Positions 35,701 to 47,450 of a stretch of DNA of 64,000 nt are shown here, one piece after another. The stretch is from contig OY752146.1 in assembly GCA_963573315.1 (NCBI GenBank), positions 1,674,001 to 1,738,000 of the forward strand. Direction: 5' to 3'. This stretch comes from Entomortierella parvispora. Lineage: Eukaryota; Mortierellomycota; Mortierellomycetes; Mortierellales; Mortierellaceae. A program made the translations under genes and the position numbers. How positions within the stretch are numbered: position 1 is the stretch's first letter; the number at the start of each line of letters is the position of its first letter. The notes under the pieces are model-generated. The model saw only the letters and a program-made list of their open reading frames with translations, was not told the origin of the DNA and searched no databases.

Positions 35701-38700
35701 TCACCCTGACCAAGATGACGACCCAGATGGATGTCATGGGGGGTGAATTTGAACGGATATTGGAAAAGAGCTTCCTGACAGAGCGGATACAGCGCCTGGA
35801 GGAAGACAATGCCCGACTCCGGTCCGACATGTCGCGTGTGGATGTACAACAACGATCTGGAACTCCACAGCAAGCTCAAAACCCTTTCCCTCGCCAAAGT
35901 ACACCCATTGGCGGAGTAGGTGCGAGCTCTGCTGGCGTTGGATCAGCGTCCACTGTTGCTGCAGGGGGTATGTCCGTCAACCAGCCTATTTCCCCTAAAT
36001 TGAGCCGTCAACCGTCTCGAGGCAATAGCTCGACGCCTATCGGCCAACGTCTAGACTCGGACGAACAACATCAGATTCTTCAACAGCAGCTTCAACAAAA
36101 TCAAAAACTGTCAAAGGAGAACACCGAGCTGTCGTCCAAGATCAAAGCCTACGAAGCTAGGATTCGATCGCTGGAGGATACTTTGTATCAAAACTTCCGC
36201 GCCGGAACTGGGGCAGATTCATCCTCTTCATCGAGCAAAGATTTGCGACAGCCCTCGAGTTCACCCGGTTCTGACCAGCCTTGGAAAGATCCTGAGGATA
36301 TCCAGGCGGCGAGAAGTCAATCTCAAGCAAAGGAGCAAGAGAGACGTCGCGACGAGGAAAGACTTGTGTCTTTGGAGCACGAGTTGGAAGACCTTTCACA
36401 AAAGTTGGAAGAGACTGAAGGCAAACTCCGTAACGAGTACACCATTAGTCAACAAGCACTCGCGACCAACGATGAGGTATGATGGTTATCTTTTGAATTC
36501 GTCCAATATCTTCATTGACACATACTACAGAAGATATATGTAATGCTGACAATTATCCTTTTTTTATTTGCCTGGGCAATAGCTCCGACAGGAGTTGCTG
36601 GAGATGAAGCTACAGTCAGCGACATTGGAGGGAGAGTCGACTCTCAGCCCATCAGACTCTGCCTCAGCTAAGCGTGTGGTTGAGTTGGACGAGGAGTTGC
36701 AGCGTATGACCCTGAAATACGAACACCTTATTCAACATCACGAGAACGAGACCAATATCCAGGCCGTGGAAACAAAGGCGTTCAAAGACCGGATTGAGGA
36801 ATTGAGTAATCAACTCGGACTCGAAAAGGAAATTCTAGAAGGTCAATTAGCGGAGGCCAAGAGGACTGCGGACGAAGCGACCGAACGAGCCACAGAATTG
36901 GAGAATGAACTAGAAGTGGTGAATGAAGAGCTCCAAAACAAGGTACTCGAACTGGAAGAAGAGCTCGAAAATCACGCTGCAGAGCACGAAGAGGTCACAG
37001 CGCGCGCATTGGAGCAGGAGCGCCAACTCGAGTCGCACCGTGCAGTCCATACTGATATTCTGGCCCAACTCAAGGATCAAGAGACCAAGGTTGTTGCAGC
37101 ACAGGACTCTGAAAAGCAAATCAAGGAGGAACATAAAGCACTGCAGGAGGCGCATGATCAACTGCGGAAGGAACACGAACAGTTGACAAAGGGTCATTCC
37201 GAAACGACACAAGCCCGAGATGAGCTGGCGCAGCAGGTTTCTTTTCTGGGACATCAGATCTCGGATTTGGAGGCGCAGCGCGAGGCATACAAAACCGACG
37301 TCAACTTGCGCTTGGAAGATGCGAAGACGATGGTTCGACGTGCGGAGGAGGACTGGAAAGAAAAGTCCAGGCTTCTGGAACAGACTGTGCGTGCCACTAA
37401 GGCGCTTGTAAAGCCAATCCGCGATTGTATCGTGGCAATTGGAAAGGAGGCACCCAAAGAGGACTCTGAACTTGCAGACTTGAATTGGGCTCGCGAGAGG
37501 ATCCAGGACATTGGGCTCTCCATCCAAAGCCTTGTTGAAAAGCACGATGCAGACCATGCCCTTGCCCAAGCTAGCCATGAGAAGCAATTGACTAAACTGG
37601 TCAAGGAGAACGACAGCGGCAAGGATATCCTTGAGCAGACCATCTCGACGCTTAAAGATTCTTTGCAGAAAGCGGATTTGCGGACCGATACTGTCAAATC
37701 GGAACTGGAGTCCACCATTGACCGAATGAAGGAAGAAATGGATAATATGAGGGTCCAGCAACGCGCATCCGCAATTCCTGTTCCAGCCTCTACCACTCTG
37801 TCAGGATCGCCCAATCTGTCCACCTCGCCTGATACTCCCATGCCACCTTTGCAACAACCGGCACCTTTGACCATGGGATCCTCGGAGTCTTTCAGCAGAG
37901 AGGACCGCATTTTACTAGGCACCCTGGCACTCGAACTTGGCATCCCTCTACCAACGCTGTCAAAGGTCGATGATTCTTTGGACGTAGTGTCGCCAACCTC
38001 TTCAGTCCTCTTGGATAGTTCCGAGAGACGCTCAAGGTCTAGAAGCGAATTGCTCACGCCAACACCCACAACCGCTGAAATGAGTTCCTCCAGCATTGTC
38101 GCGGCGGGTGGCTCTAGTAGCAGCTCCAGCAGAAGCTCCAGCACCACGGTTCCGCTTTCGACAGATATCCTACAGACCTTTGATTTTTCAGACCTGGATG
38201 TCACCAAGGCAACCTATCTGGTCAAGAAGAAACTTTTGGACACGGAACATTTGCTGAAGCGATGGCAACGTGAGTGCAAGAATCTTAAGGAAAAGTACAA
38301 CCGAGCTTGGACGGAGGCGCATGAGAAAATCGCGTTCAGGGATTTCAAGGTTGATGACCTGACTCTATTCTTGCCCACACGGAACTCGGTCTCAAAGCCT
38401 TGGGCAGCTTTCAACATCAACTGCCCTCACTACTTTTTGCAGATGACGCCTCAGATGGCGACTCAACTGCAAAAACGTGAATGGATCGTGGCGAGGATTA
38501 CGTCCATTACAGAGGCGGTCGTCGACAAGCGCCAAGCAGCTCAGACTGAGGGGGAGGCGTCTTCCTCGAGTGAGGTGTCCTCGCACAATCCGTTTGGACT
38601 TGCTGACGGCATCAAATACTATCTGTTGGAGGCTACAAGTTGGTCAGCTCATCATGGCCATAGTCATGGACATGGCAGGTCTTCCTCGTCATATCACTCT

Positions 38701-39867
38701 AGCAGTGCACGAGAGAGCAGCAGCAGCAGCAAGCTTCGCCATCACTCCTCTGCCTCGGCCTTGGGAGAGTCATCCAGCTCGTCAAGACATGACCGTCGAA
38801 ACAGGGAGCAAGAATCGGAACGTAGACGACACCGCGACGAAGAAGCCGGGGTGCAATTGTCGACGCACACCGAGGAGACTGCATCCGAGCCCCAATCGCC
38901 TCGTGAGAGGAGAGGGTCTACTTCTGAAACTGGCATTTCCGCTACATCTCCTGGAACGATGCCCAGCTCTGTCGGCAACCCTTCATTGCTGAGCTTGATG
39001 CATCCCAGTGCAGGTCAAAGACTTGTTGAGAGCCAGGCCAGCCTGGCCACGACGACAACCACAGCCTCGGGTTCGAGCACAACCGCTGTTGGAGGATCAA
39101 CTCAAAGTCAGGTGTTGAGAGACAGACTCGCGGCTCATGGAAACATTGTGGCAGAGCTTCCCGACGAGACTGGCTCTTCGAGCACACACTTGCCACCAAC
39201 AGGACAGGCATCGAATCGTCAGTCTATTGGGGACTCTAGCACTGCCCCTATCTCGATTCCATTCCAGTCTGCGGCCACCAATGCATTGAGGGCTATCTCG
39301 AGCTCTGTGGGTAGCACAGGATCAGGTGGCTCTGGCTCGATCTCGTCTTTGTTGGCGCACCAGCTCGGAGGAGGCGGTGGCTCGGGTTCTGGCTCTGGTA
39401 CATCCACGAGTGCAACAGCGATTCTTGCCGCTAGTAGTCCCCCTCGTAACATGCTACTCTCGTCTTCGCCCCACAAGACTGGAGTTTCGACCGTGTCTGC
39501 GATGGGCACGACAGTGAGCGTGAACAGTGGCTCGACTGTGACGACCATGACCAGCGGCCACGCAAGCAGTGCATCCGGAGGGGCAAGTGGAGGTTATTCC
39601 CCAGGCATGACTTCCTCTGCAGTTTTCGGATCCTCGAGTGTGCCAGTGCACCCAAGCCGATTGAGCCTGAGCAGCAACCGTGACGATCTGGAGCAATTGG
39701 CTGTGTTTGCTACGGATGAGGAGCAAGAGCAAGACCGGGAATTGCAACGGCAACAACAGCAACAACAACAACAGCAGCAGCAGCAACATCAGGCACAGGG
39801 CCGAGGTTTCCACAGAACCTCTTCCTCTACTTCGACCTGGCATGGACACTCTTCTGGGAACTTGTAA
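32754..39867 (+). CDS. ATG11: Autophagy scaffold protein Atg11
   Basis: Scaffold for selective autophagy, related to animal FIP200/RB1CC1. Exons: 32754-32818, 33289-33418, 33861-34204, 34292-34369, 34456-34689, 34781-34863, 34948-36476, 36583-39867; 5748 nt, 1915 aa, in phase. Residues 1-65 are a ubiquitin-like N-terminus (MKLYRAETGKRVLIPQLRP, LDTLRLAIEKSTRIP, QILMTSQGLQL). An Atg17-like helical region follows to about residue 500, then long coiled coils at about 590-1160. The Atg11 C-terminal domain is at about 1353-1507: TFDFSDLDVTKATYLVKK, KIAFRDFKVDDLTLFLPTR, KPWAAFNINCPHYFL and GIKYYLLEATSW. About 408 further residues are Ser/Gly/Thr-rich with a His-rich patch and a Q12 tract near residue 1880. 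The exon 2-3 junction rests on splice consensus and phase only, so a small exon could be missed in that 442-nt intron. Confidence 0.93.
34752..34778. repeat. T27 tract at the 3' end of an ATG11 intron
   Basis: 27 consecutive T residues directly followed by the AG acceptor of intron 5 of ATG11, so the polypyrimidine tract is a pure homopolymer. Confidence 0.9.
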
Positions 39868-40674
39868 ATAGTCACACTGTCTCAAAGCTTTTTTTTAAAA
39901 AAAAAATGCTTCGCCCAAAACCAAAAAGAATTTCATTGTCTCGATTGTGGTGTGCAATGGTTGCCTGTTCTTCCTTGGTTGGTTTCTGTTACATCTGCAA
40001 ATTCTCAATCAAGCTTTTGGTCATGAGAAAAGAGAGCAAAGATGAGCCGCGCCAAGAGAGGCAACGTAATTTTAGTTCAAATTGTGTGATCCTGTGATGC
40101 GAATTCTTTGGGTTTCTGCTGAAGGTTCTTTTTTTTTTTTTTTTTCTTTCTTTTTCGTTTGCACTATTACGACATCTGACCAAGAGTCATAGTCTTACTG
40201 CGTTTCCGGAGCCGAAGGACGCTCTAGAAAGCCCCTGCGCAGCGTGATGGCTTCTCCTGTTAACAAAACTAGTCTTTTCATCTCCATTTGAATTGCAACC
40301 CGAGTTTCGGAGGAGGGCATCATAAGGAGGTTTTATTGCGGTTGGCTCGAGTACATAAATATAGACTAAGTTATATACAAAAAGAGTGGGGAGTATATAG
40401 GTAGTTGTAAGGGCCTCTTCTAGCGCAGACGATAAAAAAGACGTCTTGCAACAGGTTGAGGACGATGTTTGTCGGCCTGGTGGATGACGCAAAAAAAAGA
40501 CAGCAGGAACGGGAGGAGTATTTCTTTCTTTCCTTGACCACCTCCTCTTCTTTGCTGCTCCCATTCTAATGAGAAAACGGGGAAGAGACCGTTGGGCCAA
40601 GGAGGCGTCTATTTGCTTGTTTGCTTTGGCGCGGTTGGGTATCCTTGGGCTGCAACTTTTGTTGCTGTTGCTGC
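39868..40674. other. Convergent 3' flanks of ATG11 and the 74-residue gene
   Basis: An 807-bp interval between converging genes. It has mixed AT-rich 3' UTR sequence and T runs near 40130-40144. No gene or RNA feature is recognised. Confidence 0.45.
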
Positions 40675-40899
40675 TTAGAGGACTCTGACGTGCACCTCGG
40701 GGATGTTGGCCTTGGGCGTGGAAGCGAAGGGGTTGGCCTTGCCGATGATGGCCATGACCTTTGACATGGCGTTCTGTTGAGCGTTTGGCCGGAGAGTGGG
40801 GACGTGGTGGCGATGATAAGCCGTGGGGATATTGTAGTTGTTGCGCGAGTGTTTGGGGAAGAAGGTGCGGTAATAGGTCAATCTTGGCTTTTGGAACAT
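40675..40899 (-). CDS. Small basic protein, 74 aa, unknown function
   Basis: A single uninterrupted frame from ATG at 40899 to TAA at 40675. The N-terminus is rich in Arg, Lys and Tyr with few acids (MFQKPRLTYYRTFFPKHSR), followed by NYNIPTAYHRHHVPTLRP, a short hydrophobic stretch (MSKVMAIIGKANPF) and the end PEVHVRVL. The basic, Tyr/His-rich N-terminus without acidic residues would suit mitochondrial import or RNA binding, but I do not recognise the family. Support for it being a gene: a CDS-like composition unlike its CT-rich surroundings, a TATA-like cataaata on the same strand about 95 bp upstream, and ATCATGTGAC near 41099-41108. It could still be chance. Confidence 0.5.
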   Translation of the reverse strand: MFQKPRLTYYRTFFPKHSRNNYNIPTAYHRHHVPTLRPNAQQNAMSKVMAIIGKANPFASTPKANIPEVHVRVL

Positions 40900-42028
40900 T
40901 GTGAGGAAAAGGTGAGTGTGAGAGTTGACGGAGAAGCGAACCGGAAAGAGTGTGTGTGAAGAGAAAAGAGAGAAAAGCCCAGCGAAACAAGTATTTATGT
41001 TTGAAAGAACGTTGGTAAGAAGAGAGTGATCACGAGAGCAATTTTCCAAGGAAGGAACGTATCATGCGCGGTGGGGTTGGTTGACCCGCGTGAGTAAGAT
41101 CATGTGACGTATTTCTAGCAACTGTTTTCTTCTTTGACATTCTTCAACTTTGCCAACTATTTCTAGTATTTCTTTCATTGATCGTGCAAACCTATGCTGC
41201 ATGGATGTCTTGTCATGTTAGGCCAGCGTCCTTTAGCTTGAAATAACGTGGATGACATATTTGTTCGTCGCCAACGTTGGGCGGGGATGTGGTCGCATGT
41301 CGGATACCTTTCAGTTTGCACTCCTCCAAAATCAGGTACTATCAGACTGTTTGATCCATGCAGTGAAACTGCGGCGGCAGACGAATGGAGCTTGTTGTCA
41401 ATCAAACGGTTCTCCTTTAGGTGTAGCGTGGTTAATGGAATGAGTTCTGTGCCACGTCGATCGGGGAGGTAATCGTGACAACAGCCAGGATCATACCACG
41501 GCCGTATGCGCGCCCTGGAGGCGTTCCGTTCTTCATCGGACAAAAAAAATGCGCAGTAGCTTGAACCCATCTAATTTTCTAGAGGTTTTTTTTCTGACTT
41601 TCACAACAAGAGTACTTAGTCTAATATCAAGTTTATCGATGTGAGCACCCCGTCTTTCTCCTCCGAGATGGGGGCACCTAATCATCAGCCAACAGAGGGT
41701 AGCTACTGGAATGTGCAGGACCGCCCGAATGACGATCCGAAAGACGAACGACGAACGACGACGACTCGAACACGCCTTGGGAGGTACTTGCCTTGAGCTT
41801 TGAAGCAGTTTGAAAAAAAGCATGTTTCATTCTCTTCGTTCGTGAAGAAGTTCAAACTGTCAGACCTGCAGGAAGCACAAGGCAACTCTGAAGTCTTGAT
41901 CGAGTATGCAGAGCTTAGATATTGCGCCGGCTATTGTTGAATACAGCGTACACCACCTCCAAGAAACACAGTCTGAAGCGGTTTTCATTTGCCAATGCGT
42001 TCCGCGCCAATATCATATTCACGCGTAG

Positions 42029-42300
42029 ACAGTGGAAGACTTCGAGGCCAACCCTGCTTATCTTTGGGATAATGCAGGCCTACCAGAGAGTAAGCTGAAG
42101 ACCACCCTAAGCTACATCAACACTCAATGGATCGGACACAAACAACGCTTCATTCACGCGTGGACAAACAAGAAGGCGCTCATGGAGTCTACAAAAAGTT
42201 TATTGGCCCAGCGTGGAGGGTCTTTGACCCATGCATTGGCTTGCTTCGAGGACTATATCAGCAATCAGCTAAGAGGATCACGAGCGGATATGGGTGGGAA
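42029..42300 (+). pseudogene. Relic of a MULE-type (Mutator-like) transposase, C-terminal part
   Basis: One frame from 42029 reads TVEDFEANPAYLWDN and then SYINTQWIGHKQRFIHAWTNK, the pattern of the region just before the conserved TTSRxEGxH of MULE transposases. After a gap the next frame continues with EGAHGVYKKFIG, matching that EGAH block with about a dozen residues deleted and a frame change near 42172. The segment directly upstream has a stop codon (TAG ending at 42028), and no inverted repeats or intact frame are visible. It is a dead fragment. The assignment is from memory of the family pattern. Confidence 0.6.
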
Positions 42301-42435
42301 GATACACGACTTGCACTCCTTCAAGAGGTTATGGACCTGGAAGAGCAGCTTCGTATACTCGAAGACCAGAAAGAACGCGAAGAGCAACTGTATGCACCCA
42401 GGGAGCAGAACAAACAAGCAGAGTCGTCGCTGCCC

Positions 42436-42466
42436 TCACGTGACGAATCTGTACTGAGTGACGTAG
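42436..42466. promoter_or_regulatory. E-box and CRE-like sites upstream of the SMG7-like gene
   Basis: TCACGTGAC at 42436-42444 and TGACGTAG at 42459-42466, about 400 bp before the start codon and just past the transposase relic. Confidence 0.45.
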
Positions 42467-42556
42467 TCAGAGCAAATGCAAATGTTTTTTTTTCCTTGTC
42501 CATCAACTCCAATCCTGCCCTTCGTTCCTCACATCCACCCCCGATGTGCTGAGACT

Positions 42557-42584
42557 GACCGACCGACCGACCGACCGACCGACC
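42557..42584. repeat. (GACC)7 tetranucleotide array
   Basis: Seven perfect GACC units, flanked by GACT and TGCC units, lie about 260 bp upstream of the SMG7-like start. Confidence 0.9.
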
Positions 42585-42841
42585 TGCCTGCCTGCTTGAC
42601 AGACCCAGACTGACTGACTGGACACAACGGACCGGACACGGACTGCGCTCTCCTTCTTTCCTTCTTTCTCTATCGCTCCTTCTCTCTCGAGTACCCCCTC
42701 TCTATCTCTTCCTCCCTCCCTTTCGCACAACCAGCACTCGCCCAGTGCCTTCTTCACTTCAGACTGAAAAAAAGGGGCGAAAAGGAGACAGCAGCCCAAC
42801 TGTTGAGCGAGATCACCTCTCCATTCCCATCCCTTTCCATC

Positions 42842-45800
42842 ATGACGGAGGATCCTCAGTCCATCTGGCTGGAGCGCTACCAGTATGTCCAAAGTGCCGC
42901 CCCACGCTGCCCCTGTATGGGTCACTCCAGAACTCGATCATTTTTATTAACAGCCATTCTCCTTCCTGTTCACTCTGCTAGGTCTACTCAAGCGCAGGAA
43001 AGAAACCTCAAGGAGTTGCTGCACCAAAAAGGTGCTAGTGGAGTTACCAGTGCCAGAGACAGGTATGGCTCACTCTGCACTCGCTCGCGAACCTCACTCC
43101 CAAGCTGTGCCTACCCGCCGTGGGAAGACTGAGTGGTGAATAGATGTCTCGCTTCGTACTGACTAATACCCCGTTCCCCGTATTTCTATTGTTCTCCCGA
43201 TTCTAGGCTGCGGGAGGAATATGAGCGCCTGATCCTGAGTGATATTGTCCTGGCGCAGTCAAAGGAAATCGAGTCGGCTCTGTGGAAAAACGTTTTTTAT
43301 ATCGTCATTGATGGATACCGTCGCAAACTCGCCACTTTGGAACGCCCAGAGAACAACCAGAGCAGTGACAGACGAGACGATAGACGTGACGGTAGAGGCG
43401 GCGCAGGTGGTGGACGGCAGCATGGAACCAGGGGGAACAAAAAGCCGGTGCCTTCAGTGGAACTTCGCAAGGTGTCGACAAAATTCCGAGCGTTTATTCA
43501 AGAGGCAACTGGGTTTTACCATCGGCTGATTCAGAACCTGGCCTCTTGCTACGACCTGAACGAAATGGGTGCCAATATGCAGTCCTTCCCCCTGGCTGGA
43601 AAGAACCCCACTCTTGAGATCTCGGATGCTGCCAGGCAGTGTGCTATCAACAGTTGTCACAAATGCTATATCTTTTTGGGAGATCTCGCTCGTTATCGAC
43701 AGACCTACAATGACTCGCCCAAGAAGAATTGGTCGGCAGCGCGTGATTACTACAACGAGGCGAGAAATCTGCTGCCATCCAGCGGTAACCCCTACAACCA
43801 GCTGGCGGTCATTGCCACGTTCGCTCCAAACAACTTTCTCGCCTTGTACTTTTACTACAGAAGTTTGGCAGTTCGACTTCCGTTCATGACTGCACGCAAC
43901 AACATCAAGGTGTTGATCCAGAAGATGAGTGTGGATCCAGAAAAGGGCAAAAAGTTTGTCAAGGACGAGCGTTTCAACGATCGCAACTCTGCCAACAGCA
44001 AGGATTCCAGCTTGTTGAACGATTTCCTGGCGAAATTCATTTTGTTGCACGGATCGCTCTTTTTGCGTCAGGTGGAGGGTTTTGACAGCAGGCTGATGTG
44101 CGAGCCTCTCGAGGGACTCTTCTTGGATCGCCAGATTGACCCCGATTTGTTGCTCAAGATCCAGATTGTGAACATGTCCAGTCTTTATACCATGTGTTAT
44201 ATTCCTTTGCAGGGTAAGCTGCTCATTCAGTGCCGACTTGGTGTCTTTTGTATATTTGTAGACGTGTTTTGAGATTGACTAACATCGTTTAACCCTGTAA
44301 CCATAGACGATGGACCTTCTGTGACACCCCAGGACCAATTGACCGCGGAAAGACATGCGCTAAAGCTCATTCTTACCACCTTTGCCACCATGCTTAGCTA
44401 CTCTGTTCCGGATTTGGACAATCACAGAAATGGCGACAGCAAGAACAGGACCCGACCAGCTGACTACTTGCCAACAAATGTGCATCGCTCCATGCCCGCT
44501 CTGCGTCTCTCCCTCAAGTGGATGCAAGTCAACCTCCACCACGTGAAGCGACTTACGGACGGCTTGTCACAACAGGAAAAGGCTGCCTTCAAGCTCGACC
44601 AGATTTTGGACAACCTTGCGACATTCCTGAACTTGCTCGCTGACGTTTACCCTTACACTGACGACACCATCTTCTGTCGTGATGTTCTTAAGGAGGATTC
44701 GGAGCTTCAAGGTTTCGCAGCTCTGAAGCGCTCAATTGATGAACGACCCCTTTCTATCATCTCTCCCAGCAAAATCAGTCCCAAGGCAGAAATGCAGATG
44801 CGTGTTGCTGACATGTTCCAGGATGCTCTGTCACTCGGCAGGGTCGAGTGGGTCGAGTTTTATGGCGGGAACGTTGATGGTATGGATGGAAACCGAATCC
44901 TCCATTTTGACACGGAGCCAATCTCAGAAGAAGAGGAAGAGCAAGAAAAGGGCGAGGACTCTGCAGAAATCACTGTCCATGCTTTTGAAGAAGAGTCTCA
45001 GGGGGAAGATGAGTATGAGGAGGAAACTGATTATGAGCGAGAGACAGGAGATGAGGCTCTGAACCCGTTCCATCCAGTCAAGGCTACCCCACAGTCATCT
45101 TCTGTCCAGCCAGCAAAGGATCAGCCACAGGATGTCGAGGATGACAGCGAGCAGCGACAGGCCGTTGATGCTCTGGTCTTTGATGATGATGACGATAATG
45201 ACCTTTCATTGATTGTCGGAGGAGATGATGAAGATGAAGATGAAGAGGAGGAGGTTGTTCTCTTCACAGGCCGCAAGAACATTGTTGGGGGAAAACCGAC
45301 GCCAAAACCGGCACATTTGAAGACTACTGGCGTCATTGGAGGAGGACGAAGGTCGTCCATGTCTCCCACCAACTCGAACCACTCCTCCCCAGGATTGAAC
45401 GAAACTGGACCCAACACCAGCGGCGCAATGGGCGGCGTAATGGGCGGCGCAAGGGTGAGCTCTTCTCCAAGTGTGGACAGTGTTTTTGGCGGCTTTCAGT
45501 TTGGAGTTCCTGATGATTGGCGACATTCCATAAGCTCCATCCGCACCTCCCGTACCATGGAGGCTATCAGCCCTAACGAAAATACCTGGGGTGGGCTGTC
45601 TGCACACTCACTTGGAAATGGCCTGATCTCCCCTACTTCGTACGAACCCCGTGATGGAAGTGTGCTCAATGGTTTCGGTTCCATTCCTTCTCGTGGACCG
45701 CCCGGGATTCCGTTTCCAGCCAGTCCATTGAACGCGGACCCCCCAGCCTATTTTGCAGACCCGTCCTTCCCTCACCATCAGTCGCGTCAACCTATGTATG

Positions 45801-45949
45801 CTCCTCATATCCGTCCCAGGTTCCATTACCAGTCGCCTCCTCAGCAACAAGAACAGCAGTCGCCTCAGCAGGAGCAACACGAATATTTCCATCGCGGCAG
45901 ACCAGGAGATGCACAGCATCAAGTTATTCAGGACCGAGATTGGCGTTGA
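42842..45949 (+). CDS. SMG7/EBS1-like protein (Est1 family, 14-3-3-like plus TPR)
   Basis: Member of the EST1/SMG5-6-7 family, acting in nonsense-mediated mRNA decay or telomere maintenance; the domain order suits SMG7/Ebs1. Exons: 42842-42882, 42982-43062, 43207-44213, 44307-45949; 2772 nt, 923 aa, in phase. The 14-3-3-like N-terminal domain runs from RLREEYERLILSDIVLAQSKEIE to FYIVIDGYRRKL, then FRAFIQEATGFYHRLIQNLA, SCHKCYIFLGDLARYRQTY and the hallmark WSAARDYYNEARNLLPSSGN followed by PYNQLAVIATF, FLALYFYYRSLA. Helical EST1 repeats continue to ADVYPYTDDTIF. The rest is acidic (EEEEEQEKGED, DEDEDEEEE), then Pro/Gln/Ser-rich. There is no PIN nuclease domain, which argues against SMG5/6. Upstream lie TCACGTGAC and TGACGTAG. 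Confidence 0.9.
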
Positions 45950-47450
45950 GACCAGTGACGACACCGAGTACTATTTTTTTTTGACGCCCGACAAAAGGTT
46001 GAACCCAGGGACTCACCAAAACCTGAAAATACTTTTTTATGACCCCTTCCGGAGCAACAACCCGCAGGACGTGCAGCAAGGCCATTTCACCTGTCTGCGG
46101 AGACGCCTGCCTACACTTTTTTTTTCTCTTTTTTTCTCACCCTCTGCGCAAAGTTCACTTGCAACAACAAGGCGATGAGGGACACAAGGATGAAGGCCAT
46201 TGGTTCTGGGCTCACGGACGAAAACACCAAAAAAAAAAAAAAAAAAAAAAAAAACGACAAAAAGAATCAAGGACTGTGACCTTTTCAACTTCGGGAAACA
46301 AGAAGGAGGAAATGGAAGAGTCTATATTTTTAGAAGCCTACCGCCAGCATCTGGAGAACGGTCCAAACGTCCAGTTGCGCCTCCTTTTTTTTTCTCTGTG
46401 GCGCAAGGATCGGTGATTGCTCTCAAGCTTTTTTATCAAGAATTTGCTCCGCCCTCTTGGTCCTCTGGACAATAACCTGTGGAAGTCGACAACATTCACT
46501 TGCCCCTGTGCATGTGCTGAGAGATAACAAAGGGATGGCACAGGCGACCCAGTGGACATCAAAACTTTGTCCCAAGGGAAAGTGGGCTGGCGGGAACTGG
46601 AGACGCGTTTGTTTATCTTTTCTGTTTCTTTTTTTTTTTTTTTTTTCTATTTCCATCTTTCATGGGTTTTGCCACTCTTTTCCTCATATCACCCGGCCAG
46701 ACAGACAGCGACATGCATCAGTGACATGGATGCGTCTCTCAATGATATGGCACAACAGTCGAATAAACAATGGTTTTTTTTTTCTTTTTCATCAACGTGT
46801 GTTCACAAATGACATGACAAAAAACAGAGTGACACAGCAGCAGGCAGGCAGGCGGAACGGTCACTTATGGAAATGCGAGAGATATTTTTAACTTTGGGGT
46901 GGGTTCTGTTCGTGCAAACGGAGATTGGGCGCAGAATCTTGCTCTCCTGCCCGACGACTTCGGACATGAAAAAAAAAGGCACTGAGAGCTTGAAACCTGG
47001 TGTTTGCAATCTTTGTTGGAGCGAGCGCGTGTACGAGTGAGTGAATGAAGGGAGGGTGGAGATTGAGGCTCCCCAAATGGAACCTGGTCCGAGTGCTTAC
47101 TGATACAAGAAATAAGGGAGCAGGAACACCGAACATCCCACCCCATTGCGCCCAGGGAGAGGGCAGATTTGATATAAGAGCGAACGATCGGGCACTCTTC
47201 CTCTTCTTTTCCACTGTTCTTCATTCTCTACCATTTTTTTGTTCTTTTCTGTTCATTCTCTCACGCACCCATACCCTCACGCTTACGATCTTCCCCCCTT
47301 CTCATCATCAATCCACCCTATTCTTCCCTTCTTACGCTCCACGTCCGATCAATCCACTCCTCCTCCCCCCACACACACACTCACAATACAAACCCCTGCA
47401 CATCACACAAACATTTATCGCGCATCCCCTCTTTGTTCCCTCCTTCTCTC
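45950..47450. other. Intergenic region, SMG7-like 3' flank / glyoxal oxidase promoter
   Basis: A 1.5-kb interval. It contains an A26 run at 46229-46254 and a T18 run at 46629-46646. A TATAAG element lies at 47173-47178, about 275 bp before the oxidase ATG, followed by a CT-rich leader. I see no gene. Confidence 0.5.
46229..46254. repeat. A26 homopolymer
   Basis: 26 consecutive A residues in the 3' flank of the SMG7-like gene, about 280 bp past its stop. Confidence 0.9.

Larger units (their letters stand above)
40900..42841. other. 1.9-kb intergenic region with a transposase relic and SMG7-like promoter
   Basis: The left part is the promoter of the 74-residue gene (CATGTGA at 41101-41107). 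The middle, 41150-42020, has only broken short frames. A decayed MULE-type transposase segment occupies about 42029-42300. The right part holds TCACGTGAC at 42436-42444, TGACGTAG at 42459-42466, a (GACC)7 array and a CT-rich leader for the downstream gene. Confidence 0.5.

Noticed and set aside
42127-42552. Intact protein of 141 residues with a coiled-coil end.
   Set aside because: It is frame-shifted relative to the transposase-like segment upstream and looks like read-through of a relic into spacer.
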